Below are positions 1-9,185 of a stretch of DNA of 45,366 bases, piece after piece. Origin of the DNA: Pascua guehoae (lineage: Eukaryota; Basidiomycota; Tremellomycetes; Trichosporonales; Trichosporonaceae); NCBI GenBank assembly GCA_001600415.1, contig BCJX01000004.1, forward strand, positions 2,277,524 through 2,322,889, read 5' to 3'. The position numbers and the translations under genes are program-made. The notes under the pieces were generated by a model, which did no database searches, was not told the origin of the DNA, and was given only the letters and a program-made list of their open reading frames with translations. The stretch's first letter is position 1, and the number at the start of each line of letters is the position of its first letter.

Positions 1-780
1 AAGGAAGGGGGCGGTGCATCACGATTCTTGTACTTGCGCGTCGTAATCCGTCCTTGGGTCGCCACTAAATATGGTCAGCAACGATCAGCTGTACATGCCT
101 GAAAGAGAACTCACAAATCGTGTGGGGCCGTGAGTATCACGATTCTGGCACTTGGGAGGGTAATTGTCGAAGTGGCGGAGCCGTCGTTGGGTCGCCACTA
201 AAGATAATCAGCAGGGCAGATGTGCATGACCAGAAGAGATCTCACAAATCGGGTCGCAGAGCGAGTGTTACAAGTCCGGTACTTGCGAGCACGACCCTCG
301 AGTGTGGCAGCTGTCGGGTCGCCACTAAAGATGGTCAGAATCATACGCTGGGGATGGCTAAAGGAGAACTCACCAATCGGGTCGGTGGGCGTGCATTACA
401 ATTCCGGTACTTGTGAGGGTATACCGTACGTCGAGGGAGGAGTTCAAAACTAGAGTCTTGTCAGCATGATCAGTTGGTTGAACAAGCACTCACAAACCGG
501 GGGTATCACTGTTCCGACACTCGCAAGCGCATTCGTCGAGGGTGGCGGGGCCGTCGGGAGTTTAAAACTAAAGTCTGTCAGCATGATCAGTTGGGCTCAG
601 TGAGGACTCACAATTCGGGTCGGGAAGAGTGGGTTTCACGATTCGGGAGCGGTCCTTGGGAGATCGAGGGAGGAAGCAGGGCACGGAGAGACGAGGTCTT
701 GGGGTATCTCGACACTGGGAATCGTCAGACTGCGCATTGTGATTAACTTGGGATACTAACCAATTTGGGGGTGGGCTGAA
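1..780 (-). repeat. Degenerate ~125-bp tandem array of exon/intron-like modules
   Basis: Five units begin near 56, 189, 316, 433 and 558, with a more diverged one to their right. Each carries a GGTCGCCACTAAAG-like block (the two right-hand units have a GTTTAAAACTAAAG-like variant), then a CTCACAAATCGGG-like block, then a CGATTCCGGTACTTG-like block. Read on the minus strand, each unit holds a tidy intron of about 45-50 nt: a GTGAGT or GTGAGA donor, a CTGAC or CTGAT branch site and a TTTAG or CTCTAG acceptor. The 74-83 nt pieces between the introns each have at least one open frame. The frame that appears conserved between units (residues like L-x-S-T-G-I-V ending R-P-D) cannot be joined across all junctions without a shift or a stop. 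I therefore call it a decayed or non-coding array rather than a gene. Confidence 0.6.
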
Positions 781-975
781 ATGTGTGTCCAACGATTGTG
801 GGTCGGACGAGGGTCATCACGCGCTGACACTGAGTTGGTTAGCTTGTTGCTACTTTTGTACCGGAAGAAACTCACCAGAGTCCGAACATGTGTATCAGGG
901 CGTGTGGTGCGTTTTACGCTTGGCGCAGGGGCAGGCATGGGACCGCTGCACCCATGGCATACCACACCCTGTCTC
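781..975 (-). other. Region 3' of the motif gene, with more intron-like signals
   Basis: On the minus strand, just after the stop codon at 976-978, there are two further intron-like segments (about 872 to 821 and 758 to 709) with GTGAGT and GTTAGT donors, GCTAAC and CTGAC branch sites and CAG acceptors. They continue the exon-module array to the left. They could be 3'-UTR introns of the gene at 976-2953, or the start of a separate short spliced transcript. A minus-strand Met near 917 opens about 20 codons to the first donor. No product is recognisable. Confidence 0.3.
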
Positions 976-2953
976 CTACTGCGCGCTACCGTTGGCTTGC
1001 TGGCCGTGGCTGCCGAAGTTAATATGCGGGTTCCCATGGTTGCTATTGCCGCCCACGTTGCTGCCCTTATTGTGCTGCGAGCCACGGCTGTCGATATTTT
1101 GCTGCGAACCAGTGTTAACCGACATGTGTAACTCCTTGAGGTTGGGCAATGATGTGAGAGGAAGCATTTCTCGGAGGCCGCCGTTTGGATTGTTCGTTTG
1201 GGCAGAAAGTGTCCCAATAGTAGACAGTGCCTGATAGAGAGCGTTTGCAACACTTGTGTTCGTTGTGGCATGATTTTCCATCTGCAATTTCAGAAGGTTA
1301 AACAGCTCCTCATAGTTCAGAGACTTCGTTCGGGAAGGCGGTGTTGGTCGAGGTAGTGCCTCTTTGTCGCTGCTTGGAGTTTTCGTTCGGGAGGAAGGAC
1401 CTGGCTGCGGTGTTGGTGGAGATAGTTCCTCGTTGCCGCTGTTTGCAGTGTTCGTTTGGGCATTAAGATCTGGCTGCGGTGTTGGAGGTTGAGGCCGTGC
1501 CCCGTTGCCGCTGGTTGGAGTGTTCGTTTGTCCAGGAGGATCTGGCTGCGGTGTTGGAGGTTGAGGCCGTGCCCCGTTGCCACTGGTTGGAGTGTTCGTT
1601 TGGGCAGAATGATCCGGCTGCGGTGTTGCAGGTCGTGGCCGTGCCTCGTTGCCGCTGTTTGGAGTGCTCGTTTGGGCAGGAGGATCTGGCTGCCGCGATA
1701 GTACCGTTTGGACGGAAACAACGGGCTCCCGCGGTGCTGGTGGTAGAGATCGCTCATCGTTGCCGCCGTTTGGAGTGTTCGTTTGTGCAGAACGTGGGGG
1801 CCGTGGGTCAAATGGAGACGGTTGACCTGCCACCTCAAGGGACGCCTGCCCCCACTCGCTGGGTTCTGGTCAGACAGAACACGAAAGAGCCTGCCTCGGA
1901 AATCCAAGCACCTACCTCTGCTTAACGACCCGTTTCATATGGCCACGTAGCCGGTCGATGAACTGATTCTCGCCGGGACGTAGAGAAACACAGGCCGACC
2001 AGCTGTCATCAATAGGGCGGTCTCGACTCCATGCTAGCTACGGCGAAGTAGGCAGGGTGTACTTACCCACTTCCCGGACTCGTGAAGGACATTTCATTCG
2101 TAGTTTTCTTAGCGCGTTCCAGAATGGCGCAAGACACCCTGGCGGCCAACACGTCGTCAAACATCTGCAGATATCGACTCCTGATAACAGGGGACCCTTC
2201 AGTGTGCATGTCTCTGCAGAGTGATTCTCCAAAACGATTTCTGGAAAGGGCTATGGATCCCAATAAAGAGGAATGGCCCAAGTCGTTGAGGACGCGCGCG
2301 TGGCGCCGGACGCTCTCGTAGGCACGCCGGGCATGAAGCTCAGCTTCGTCTTCGAGGCTTTCCATAAACATGCGCCATAGCTCGGGGCATTCCCGAGACG
2401 GCCTTTTCTGTGCTCCAAACTCCGTCACGATTGGCAGATCGTAGCCCGATGCCCTCACCATCTTGTCAATGTAGAGCAAGTACGGCAGACCCTTGCAAGC
2501 CTCCCTGATAGCGGTCATCCGGTCGCGAATGGACGTCCGCAAGAAATCGTACTTGTCCTTCCCATCGTTCTTGTCCCACCCACCAGATCCCCCCCCTATA
2601 TCGATCGTCACAGATGCCCGGCCGTCTGTGTCTATTCTTGACAACCTCCTGAACCCTTCGGCGAGCATGCGGGCAACATCGGTGATGTGCTCGATTACTT
2701 GGTCCAGCGTGCAGTAGTCCCACTCAGGTCGCTCGGGTATGTCTGAGTTGAAAAACTCACTTTCGTACAGGCCGTCTGCGACAAGGACATCTGGGTCGTT
2801 CTTCCGATAGTCGTCGCCATAGAGCACGCAGTTTGCCGTTGTGCAATTACAACGAACTGTAGTAGGGGAAGAAGAGTAGGTGTGAGGGAGGAATGATGAA
2901 TGGGCCGATGAGACAATGCGAGATGGACTGAAGCTGCCGAATACGATTCCCAT
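976..2953 (-). CDS. Unknown protein: helical domain, Pro-rich repeat linker, C-terminal Asn/Gly motif
   Basis: Spliced model: exons 2953-2067, 2002-1916 and 1858-976, introns of 64 and 57 nt (GTAAGT/GACAG and GTAGGT/CCCAG), 618 aa. Residues about 40-325 are charged, largely helical-looking and match no family I recognise. Residues about 335-500 are five to seven copies of a 24-residue Pro/Gln/Thr repeat (core QTNTPTSGN). A short helical stretch follows (YEELFNLLKLQMENH). The last 45 residues are Gln/Asn/Gly-rich and contain SNVGGNSNHGNPHINFG at about residues 591-607, a motif found twice in the divergent neighbour at 4332. The order of helical domain, linker and C-terminal Asn/Gly motif resembles fungal HET-S/HELLP-type effectors, but the N-terminal domain is not demonstrably HeLo. 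The start is uncertain: an in-frame Met at 3073 adds 40 residues, and the N-terminus overlaps a duplicated CT-rich segment. It could instead be an unrelated low-complexity protein. Confidence 0.6.
1330..1800 (-). repeat. 72-bp coding minisatellite in the Pro-rich linker
   Basis: The DNA repeats with a period of about 72 bp (units near 1470, 1545 and 1617 are the most alike). It encodes a 24-residue unit of the form P-D-x-x-x-Q-T-N-T-P-x-S-G-N-x-A-R-P-x-P-x-T-P-Q. Because the period is a multiple of three, copy-number change would keep the reading frame and vary linker length. Confidence 0.8.
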
Positions 2954-3030
2954 TGTATGCTGACGGCGAACTGTAGTAGGGGGAGAAGAGGAGGTGTGAA
3001 GGAGGAATGATGAATGGGCCGATGAGGCAA
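2858..3030 (-). repeat. Direct duplication at the 5' end of the motif gene
   Basis: A block of about 65 bp, read on the minus strand as CTCATCGGCCCATTCATCAT and onward through a CT-rich tract to CTACTACAGTTCG, occurs twice about 100 bp apart (around 2858-2922 and 2960-3030). It is nearly identical in both places. The pyrimidine-rich run ending in ACTACAG looks like an intron 3' end, so the duplication may have copied a promoter/5'-UTR intron end. It leaves two candidate start codons (3073 and 2953). Confidence 0.65.
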
Positions 3031-4331
3031 GGGGAGGTGGAATGGGACATGTTAACATTTCCGGGGGTTGCATCCTCTACTCCACCAACCGTGCTGCAGC
3101 CCATCACCGTCGTCAATGCGCGAGTGGCAAATCCCTTTGGTACCTACTTCCATCCCCTCCTCCATCCAAGATCTCAGCCACAATGCACCCCAACACAGCA
3201 ATCGTTGTGCCATTGGGGCACTCTTGACGCCTTGCTGCCTTTTACAGTTCCGCCACAAGAAGCACAGTGGTGGGTGGCCCGTGCCACAAAGGCACTCGGA
3301 TCCGAAGATCGGAGCCCCGGCGGCGCCTGATGCTCGGACCTCTTTTCTCAACACGCCAATAGTAACTCGCTCACTCAGTCACTCGCTGACTCAGAATGAC
3401 ACACCGTCTGCAATCGTCACGTTACCGAGGTATGGACCTTTGGCCTTTGGGTCACTGATACGCACGAGCCTACTACCCGTTGCCTTGTTGCAGGAACCAG
3501 TGGGAACTGGGGATCTGGGCCGGGTCGTCAGGAGCTCCGTGTCTGCGGGGTGACTGCGGGGTGTCTGCGGCTGTGCAAGCCACAACGCGAATCATGTTAA
3601 CCTGGCGCCGCAATGACTGTCTCACTGTTGTCCAACCAAGTTGTGGCTTTCAGCATGGACACATACAGGTGTACCCCCTAAGCCGAGAGAATCCCACTTT
3701 GAGCGGATGCAGGTGGGGCCGCGCTCAGACTTTCTCGGGACCAGAAAACTGGTACTACATGAGCGATTCCTGCCGTTCCATTCTGGACTTGCTGCTCACG
3801 CCCCTGCACAGGCACAGTACGTGCAGCCGAGCACAATGCGGCAGTGGTATGCCTTTCCTCGTGCAACTGCATCCGTTTATCCTCCAACACAGGATGGGCA
3901 CGACGGCCACCACGTTGACCTTGTCAGCAAATCAAGACGCCTCGGCAAATGTCGCAAGAAGCACATGCAGGCACGTACAGGCCGCCACAATCAGCCGCCG
4001 AGGCACTCATTGTGGTGGCAGAATCTTGAGCCTGCACGGTGTCCACGGTGACAAGCAATCCCGGTCGCACGGGCCACATATCATCCGTTTGGGGGTGGGG
4101 GGGGTGGGGGGGGATGGCGCTATGATCGCTTCCCCACCCCCTGGGCTCTGTTGACACTCTCAAGACTGTCTTTGCAGCCATTATGCCTTCACGGGGGTAC
4201 CTCACAGCCCCACTTCAACCCCACTGTTTAGAGGCGAGCATGCGGTCCCAACAGATATATGAATGCCAAGCCGTTCCCCTCGTCATTCTCATCATCCTGC
4301 TTCACCCATTCACTCACGACCATTGCTCACG
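2954..4331. other. Divergent intergenic region between the two motif genes
   Basis: About 1.4 kb with only short overlapping ORFs in all frames and no recognisable domain. It must hold the promoters of both divergent genes. It includes part of the CT-rich direct repeat (to 3030) and the G-rich tract at 4091-4113. I see no convincing TATA box. Confidence 0.5.
4091..4113 (+). promoter_or_regulatory. G-rich tract with G-quadruplex potential
   Basis: Three G runs of 5, 8 and 8 bases are separated by single T residues, about 220 bp upstream of the start codon at 4332. Runs this long can supply four G-triplets, so a G-quadruplex on the plus strand is possible. A regulatory role is inference. Confidence 0.35.
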
Positions 4332-5222
4332 ATGCCCACCCAGACCGAGGTCCACACCGTCCACGACAAGAACACCCCCTTCGCAAAAGCTGGGGAGGGC
4401 CGGATGCTCGGCGGAGACGTACGTTCCGGCTGCGCGGATGGCGACTATCCGCCAAGCTCACTTGTCACTGCTAACGCAACGTGTAGACACCCGTGCCCGT
4501 CGTCACTGAGACCGTCCCCACCACAAAGACCGTCCCCACCACCCAGAACCGCCAGCAGCGACCCAACCCGAGTGGCGGTACTCAATACAACGAAAACTCT
4601 AACGTTGGGGGCAAGACCAATATCGGCAACCAAAGGATGTACTTTGGTGTGGCTCCCCCCCCGCCTCAGCACCCCACGCCGCCAGCCGACTTCTCCCAGT
4701 ACGCCAATGTGGAGGTAGAAAAGGACGACCCCTCCTCTCAGCAAAACATCCGCTCCAACGTCGCTGGTATCACGAATAAGGGCGGCCAGGAATTTTACTT
4801 TGGTGCCCTGCCCACCGAAGCTCCCCAGGCCCCCCAAGCTCCCCGGGACAGTGGCGACGAGCCCTCAAAGTCTAAGTTCGTCCGGATGGTACAGAACCCC
4901 ATTTGTGAGTTGTTTCTGACCTCTCAACCAGGTAGACGGCACACGGGCCAACCAATCCGCCAGGTTCTGCGGTCCTCTTCGCGGCGCTGTCCCTGCTGTG
5001 TCTGGCCCTCATGATCTACTTCCGTGTAACACAAGGGTACGTTTGCAGGCAACGTCACCATGGGACACCAATGCACCGCGCTGATTGCACACCAGCGTGA
5101 ATGAAACATCGTTCGAGATTGCCACTGCTTTCTTTGGTACTTTTACCATGGCTGCGGGCGGCTTCGCTATCAAGGCAATCGTCCAGGCGAAGCGCAGGAG
5201 GTTGAGGGAGGAGGTGCCGTAG
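4332..5222 (+). CDS. Two-helix membrane protein with two N-terminal Asn/Gly motifs
   Basis: Spliced model: exons 4332-4418, 4487-4904, 4964-5036 and 5096-5222 (introns 68, 59 and 59 nt), 234 aa. Residues about 60-83 (core SNVGGKTNIGNQRMYFG) and 113-135 (core SNVAGITNKGGQEFYFG) are two copies of one motif. A single copy lies at the C-terminus of the divergent gene at 976-2953. Pro-rich linkers flank them. Two hydrophobic segments follow, about 170-188 and 199-222, joined by a short loop with an N-E-T sequon. The basic run KSKFVRM precedes helix 1 and a basic tail (QAKRRRLREE) follows helix 2. By the positive-inside rule both ends, and so the motifs, face the cytosol. The second hydrophobic segment appears only after removing the last intron, which supports the model. 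Intron 2 is the least certain. I know no family with this architecture; a membrane-anchored amyloid-motif partner is a hypothesis. Confidence 0.6.
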
Positions 5223-6642
5223 CTCTGTCGTCGCTGTTGGAGATTTGCTATGTATAGTGGTTTGAAAGGCAGCAAGGACCCTTGACCGATTGCCACTGGC
5301 GTCTGGACCGTGGTCTCTGTCCCCCCCGTGGCCACCCGCCAAAAGAAATGAGCCCTACCCATACCTCCTCTCCCACACCTGTATGTTCCAAGAAGCAACC
5401 GCATTTTTTCAAAGAGGGGACCGGACGGGGGGGGGGCAAATGGCACCGTGTTTCGCCCATTTGCAAACTTTAAGGCGAAGAGCAACCGACACGGTCAATA
5501 AATTCGGAGGTCAAGAACCGACTGGAGAATAGGTCATTCAGAATCGAGGAGAATGGAAATCCAGTGGGCGAGGGAACTGAGGACACCACTGACCGTGTTG
5601 TGTCTGTCGCTGCTGTGCCCAAAAGTGGCGGGAAATGTCAATGGCGATGGAGGAATCCAGAGAACGGTTAGAGGGATGAAGTAAAGGAGGAGAATGCCAA
5701 GTCATTTGGACGTGTATTCACAACATGCAAAGATGGATGCCGCATGCCGACTGGTACCATGCAGTGCAGTGCAGTGCAGTGCAACAGTGTCAACGTCGAC
5801 TGCCAACTGCGCGTCATTCCACCTTGCTCTGTACGCCCTTACCTCCTCGGTCCTCGTCCCTCGTCCCCCTACGTTGGAAATGGACATGCCAAGAGCAAAA
5901 CGCTGGTCATGAGCAGCACACGACCCCATCCGAGGCAGCGCGTCCATGCTGCCCAAGGTTATCACTGTGGGCTATTGGGTCATGAAGCCGCACGCGTTGC
6001 ACGCTTGTTGCGCCCTCGTGCGCCCTCCAGAGTCTGGACTCCTTCCGTCCTGGTCGGTTTCTGTCCCCTTGACACCGTCCGGATGCTAGGAGACCGTACC
6101 TTGTTCATCTTGCTGATCACTTCACTCGAGCTCCAGAACCGTGACACGCCCGTAATAGAAAGATCGCGAGGCCCGGATGTCACCGTCCGTCACCTAAAAG
6201 CGTGGCACAGACTCAGTCCGAGCTGGCCGTTCGGTTGGAGAGAGGCCCGACACGTACCTCGATGCCGAAGACTTGGAAGCTTCCCGGATGTCTGATCGAC
6301 GCTGCACGGTTAAGTGTCAGCACGGGTCAGGAATGGTGAGTGCCCAACAGCACGGGCAGTGTCAGCACGAGCAAGAGTTAGCACGGATGTCGTCCTAGGT
6401 TAGCACGGATGTTATCCTAGGAATGTACCACCAGCCGCACACTCGGACCCTCGTCCACACAAACGGCGGCCATTTTCACCGCACCTCCTCCACTTCCACC
6501 CCTCCAAACGGGGACCGTAGCCCGGCACCCGTCGGTGCTCGACATCCCATTCGCCGTCCCACACCGTTGTTCGCTCGTTATCTGATATCATCTCCGTTGC
6601 GATCCATGTCGCTTACAACTCACGCCACCCCATACTCATACC
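5223..6642. other. Intergenic region with short repeats, no gene seen
   Basis: Only short ORFs overlapping in several frames are present. It holds a GCAGT pentamer repeat around 5761-5782. At 6377-6421 two near-identical 22-bp copies of GTTAGCACGGATG...CCTAG lie in tandem, preceded by looser GTCAGCACG repeats from about 6315. An AATAAA at 5497-5502 could serve 3' processing of the gene ending at 5222, but lies about 275 nt past the stop. Confidence 0.5.
6377..6421. repeat. 22-bp tandem duplication
   Basis: Two adjacent copies of GTTAGCACGGATGTYRTCCTAG, differing at two positions. They lie within a longer stretch where GTCAGCACG or TAGCACGG recurs five or more times (6315-6421). No function is evident. 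Confidence 0.7.
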
Positions 6643-7744
6643 CTAGCGTGGGTGGACGGCAAATTCGAGACGGTTGCCAGCAAAGTCGCGCGCAAAGAAG
6701 CGCGTGGGGAACTCGACACCCTGGGTATTAGTGTCCGCTCAAGTCGTCATCAAGTTTGCCTCCCCTTCTCTCCTCCATCTCATCCTGGAAAGGCCGCTGT
6801 TCAACCTCGGAAGCAACGTCTATTTCCCTAAGCAGCCATCGTCTCATTGAAGCCTATGCCAACGCTTTTCTCCACTCCACTGGCACAGCACCAACCCACC
6901 CCCGACGTGGGCCTAGCTGCTGGTCCCGGCCCTCAGCACGCTCACCTTTGACCCTGAATTCTCCTCCCCGGGCTGATCACACTCAATCGCGGCGGCCTTG
7001 CCACCCTGTGCCCGATGCTCAAAGATACGTTTCTGGAGCGCGAGGAGCGCCTCGGGCGAGGCGAGGGAGAAGCACGGGTGCCGCGACGACTTCGGGTTGG
7101 GGTTGGCAGGGTTGGCGGTGGTGGCGGACGCGTCGACTTCGGGGCTCGCGACGTGTACCTGGTGTTAGTGGGGAGACAAGTGTTGGGTGATAAGTAAGAG
7201 GCGGTTACAGGTCGGTGTTTGTGTAAGTAAGATGTGGGGGTTTGGAGTGAGGTGAAGGTCGAGGTTGCAGACCAGACGCTAGAGGCTGGCTTCTTGGGCC
7301 GCAACGGCCTCGTGCCTCATCGTTTGAGATAGGCCAAGTGCAGGATGAGCAGCATCTCAACACTCAACACTCAACACTCAACACTCAGCCCAGCCCTGTC
7401 CCGCAGACCCGTCCCTCAAAAGCCAGACCATGCCCAAGCCACGACTCTGCACGTACCTGCTGCGGCCCGTCGCCGATGCGGAACCTGCCCATCAGCACCT
7501 ACATAGCAGAAACCAGCAAAAGACCAACACCGAAAGCAAAGGTTATACCCCGCGCACAGTCTCCTAACTCGCCGAGGCCCACGCCTCATCGCACTCACCA
7601 CAACAACCGGTTGGTCAGGTTTGCAGGCACGGGGTCGTTGGCAAACCCAATGACCTCGCCGTAAAACTCTTGTGCGGCCGGGAGCGAGCCCGAGGGCACG
7701 ACGAGGTTGACGTGCTGGAGCGCGTAGGGCGTGTGGAGTGCCAT
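6643..7744 (-). CDS. VOC superfamily (glyoxalase/bleomycin resistance/dioxygenase fold) protein
   Basis: Spliced model: exons 7744-7599, 7484-7457, 7158-6946 and 6720-6643 (introns 114, 298 and 225 nt), 154 aa. The N-terminal LQHVNLVVPSG, a GEVIGF turn, RIGDGPQQVHVASP, HPCFSLASPEALLALQKRI and the C-terminal FPTRFFARDFAGNRLEF fit one beta-alpha-beta-beta-beta VOC domain pair. Likely metal ligands are His11, a His in the VHVA or HPCF strand and the Glu of RLEF. The family covers glyoxalase I, extradiol dioxygenases, fosfomycin resistance and ring-cleavage accessory enzymes. The substrate is not predictable here. The stand-alone small form resembles uncharacterised fungal/bacterial glyoxalase-like proteins. 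It lies 416 bp downstream of, and on the same strand as, the intradiol dioxygenase, which hints at a role in the same catabolism. Intron 2 is long and could hide a small exon. Confidence 0.75.
7348..7382. repeat. Octamer tandem repeat in a VOC-gene intron
   Basis: TCAACACT-type units repeat four times in a row inside the 298-nt intron (7159-7456) of the VOC gene. It is a simple repeat, likely neutral. Confidence 0.7.
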
Positions 7745-8160
7745 TTCTGCGGGTGGTGGTCGATGTGGGAGTTGGGAAAGGTGAAAGTTGGAGGGAAGTG
7801 TTGGAGGGGATCGACGGGAGATGTGTGGGGTGGGGAATGAGGTGGGGGGGTTGGGGGGTGTGCCGGCGGCTCGGGCCGGCGGTCCGGTGGGGTCCCACGT
7901 GCACGTGCTGATACGCCATCTGGCGGCCACCCCATGACCAAGTGGAGCCAAAGATAGATGTAGATGCAGACAGCCAATTGCAACCAGCCATATTCTCATG
8001 CTCGCGGCTTCTGGCTTCTGGCGACTTGTTTCATCGCGCACCCCAGAATGCGGGTCTACCCATTCGTACAATGACATTACCTGTCGTACAACAGCGTCCT
8101 CGACGCCCTCGCCCAGCCCAGCTCCCGCCTCGGCCCAAACCCCAGCCTCTGCAGCGCACC
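7745..8160. other. Short intergenic region between VOC and dioxygenase genes
   Basis: About 416 bp hold the 3' flank of the dioxygenase and the promoter of the VOC gene, both on the minus strand. G/T-rich stretches appear at 7826-7860. No gene or clear TATA box is seen. Confidence 0.5.
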
Positions 8161-9185
8161 CTACTTGTCCTCCTTTTGCTGGAGCCAAAAGTCCTGCTGC
8201 AGCTCCCAGGTCATCTTGCCCTCGAGGTCGGCGGGGGGCTTGTAGTCCTTGCTGATGGGCTTGTACTCGACGACCAGCGCGTCCTTGACTGCAAAGACGG
8301 CGTCGTCGGTGAGGTAGTCCGAGTCCGAGTTGAAAATCTGGGACACGAGGGTTCGGTGGTTGGGCTCTTGGATGTAGAACTGGGTGTCAGTGGGGTGTGC
8401 AAGTGCGGGGGGTTTGGAGTAGAGGACAAGTCTAGACGCCTGCGTGCACTCACGTGGATGTGGGCGGGACGGTACGGGTGGCGGGACATGAGCTTGAGGA
8501 CGTCTCCTGCCTGGTGGTCGTAGGGGATGGGATACGGCGTGGGCTTGAGGCAGATGAGGTCGTACTTTCCGTCCTTGTCGGTGACGAATCGGCCGCGGCA
8601 GTGGTAGTCTGGCTTGTGTGGGTTCTGGACGTCGTACAGGCCGTCTGGCGCGTCGTGCCAAATATCAATCGTGGCGTTTGGGAGCGGTTTCCCGTCCGAC
8701 CCATGCACAGTGCCAAAGAGGTGCGTGTACCCGTGCTTGTAGTCTTCGGGGTGGCGGATAATCGTCGTCCCATTGGGCTGGACGGGCACGTCGGAGCGGT
8801 AAAACGGCCCCAGGATGGCCGACGACGACGTCTCGCCCGCCGCCGTCTGCAGGCCCTTGCGCTCTGGCCGCGTCGCGTCGAGCACGTCGCACAGCGACTC
8901 GGAGCCGAAAATGTCCGTCACCAGCAGCACCTCGTTGCGTTTGGCGTCTGACACTTGGCCCGCTTTCACGAGCAGGTCGCAGCCGAGCAGCAGCTCCTCG
9001 GTCGACACGTCGGCCTCGATGAGGAACTCGTGGAATTTCCGGATCAGGATCGGAAACGCCTCCTTGACGCGTGGCGGCGCGTCGTCCCCGATAGAGTTGA
9101 TCCTTGCGCGTCAGTAACTGGCTCTTACGTTGGGTTGGATCACTTACACCCGGTCAGTGTAGGCAGCAAAGTCAAAGCTGGACAT
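8161..9185 (-). CDS. Intradiol ring-cleavage dioxygenase (hydroxyquinol/catechol 1,2-dioxygenase)
   Basis: Spliced model: exons 9185-9148, 9102-8454 and 8379-8161 (introns 45 and 74 nt), 301 aa, the usual length for the family. The non-haem Fe(III) enzyme inserts O2 between the two hydroxyls of a catechol-type ring to give a cis,cis-muconate or maleylacetate. Residues 1-110 form the helical linker/dimerisation domain, including LGPFYRSDVPVQPNG. The catalytic beta-sandwich follows. The four iron ligands fit Tyr169 (APDGLYDVQ), Tyr203 (TPYPIPYD), His227 and His229 (YRPAHIH), with spacing matching known 1,2-catechol dioxygenases. The conserved Arg before PAHIH is present. The YHCRGRF segment suggests hydroxyquinol or substituted-catechol preference, but specificity is inference. 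The start codon was chosen because exon 1 (SSFDFAAYTDRV) joins in frame and a TATA element lies about 55 bp upstream. Neighbouring VOC and Cys-hydrolase genes on the same strand suggest aromatic catabolism. Confidence 0.9.
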
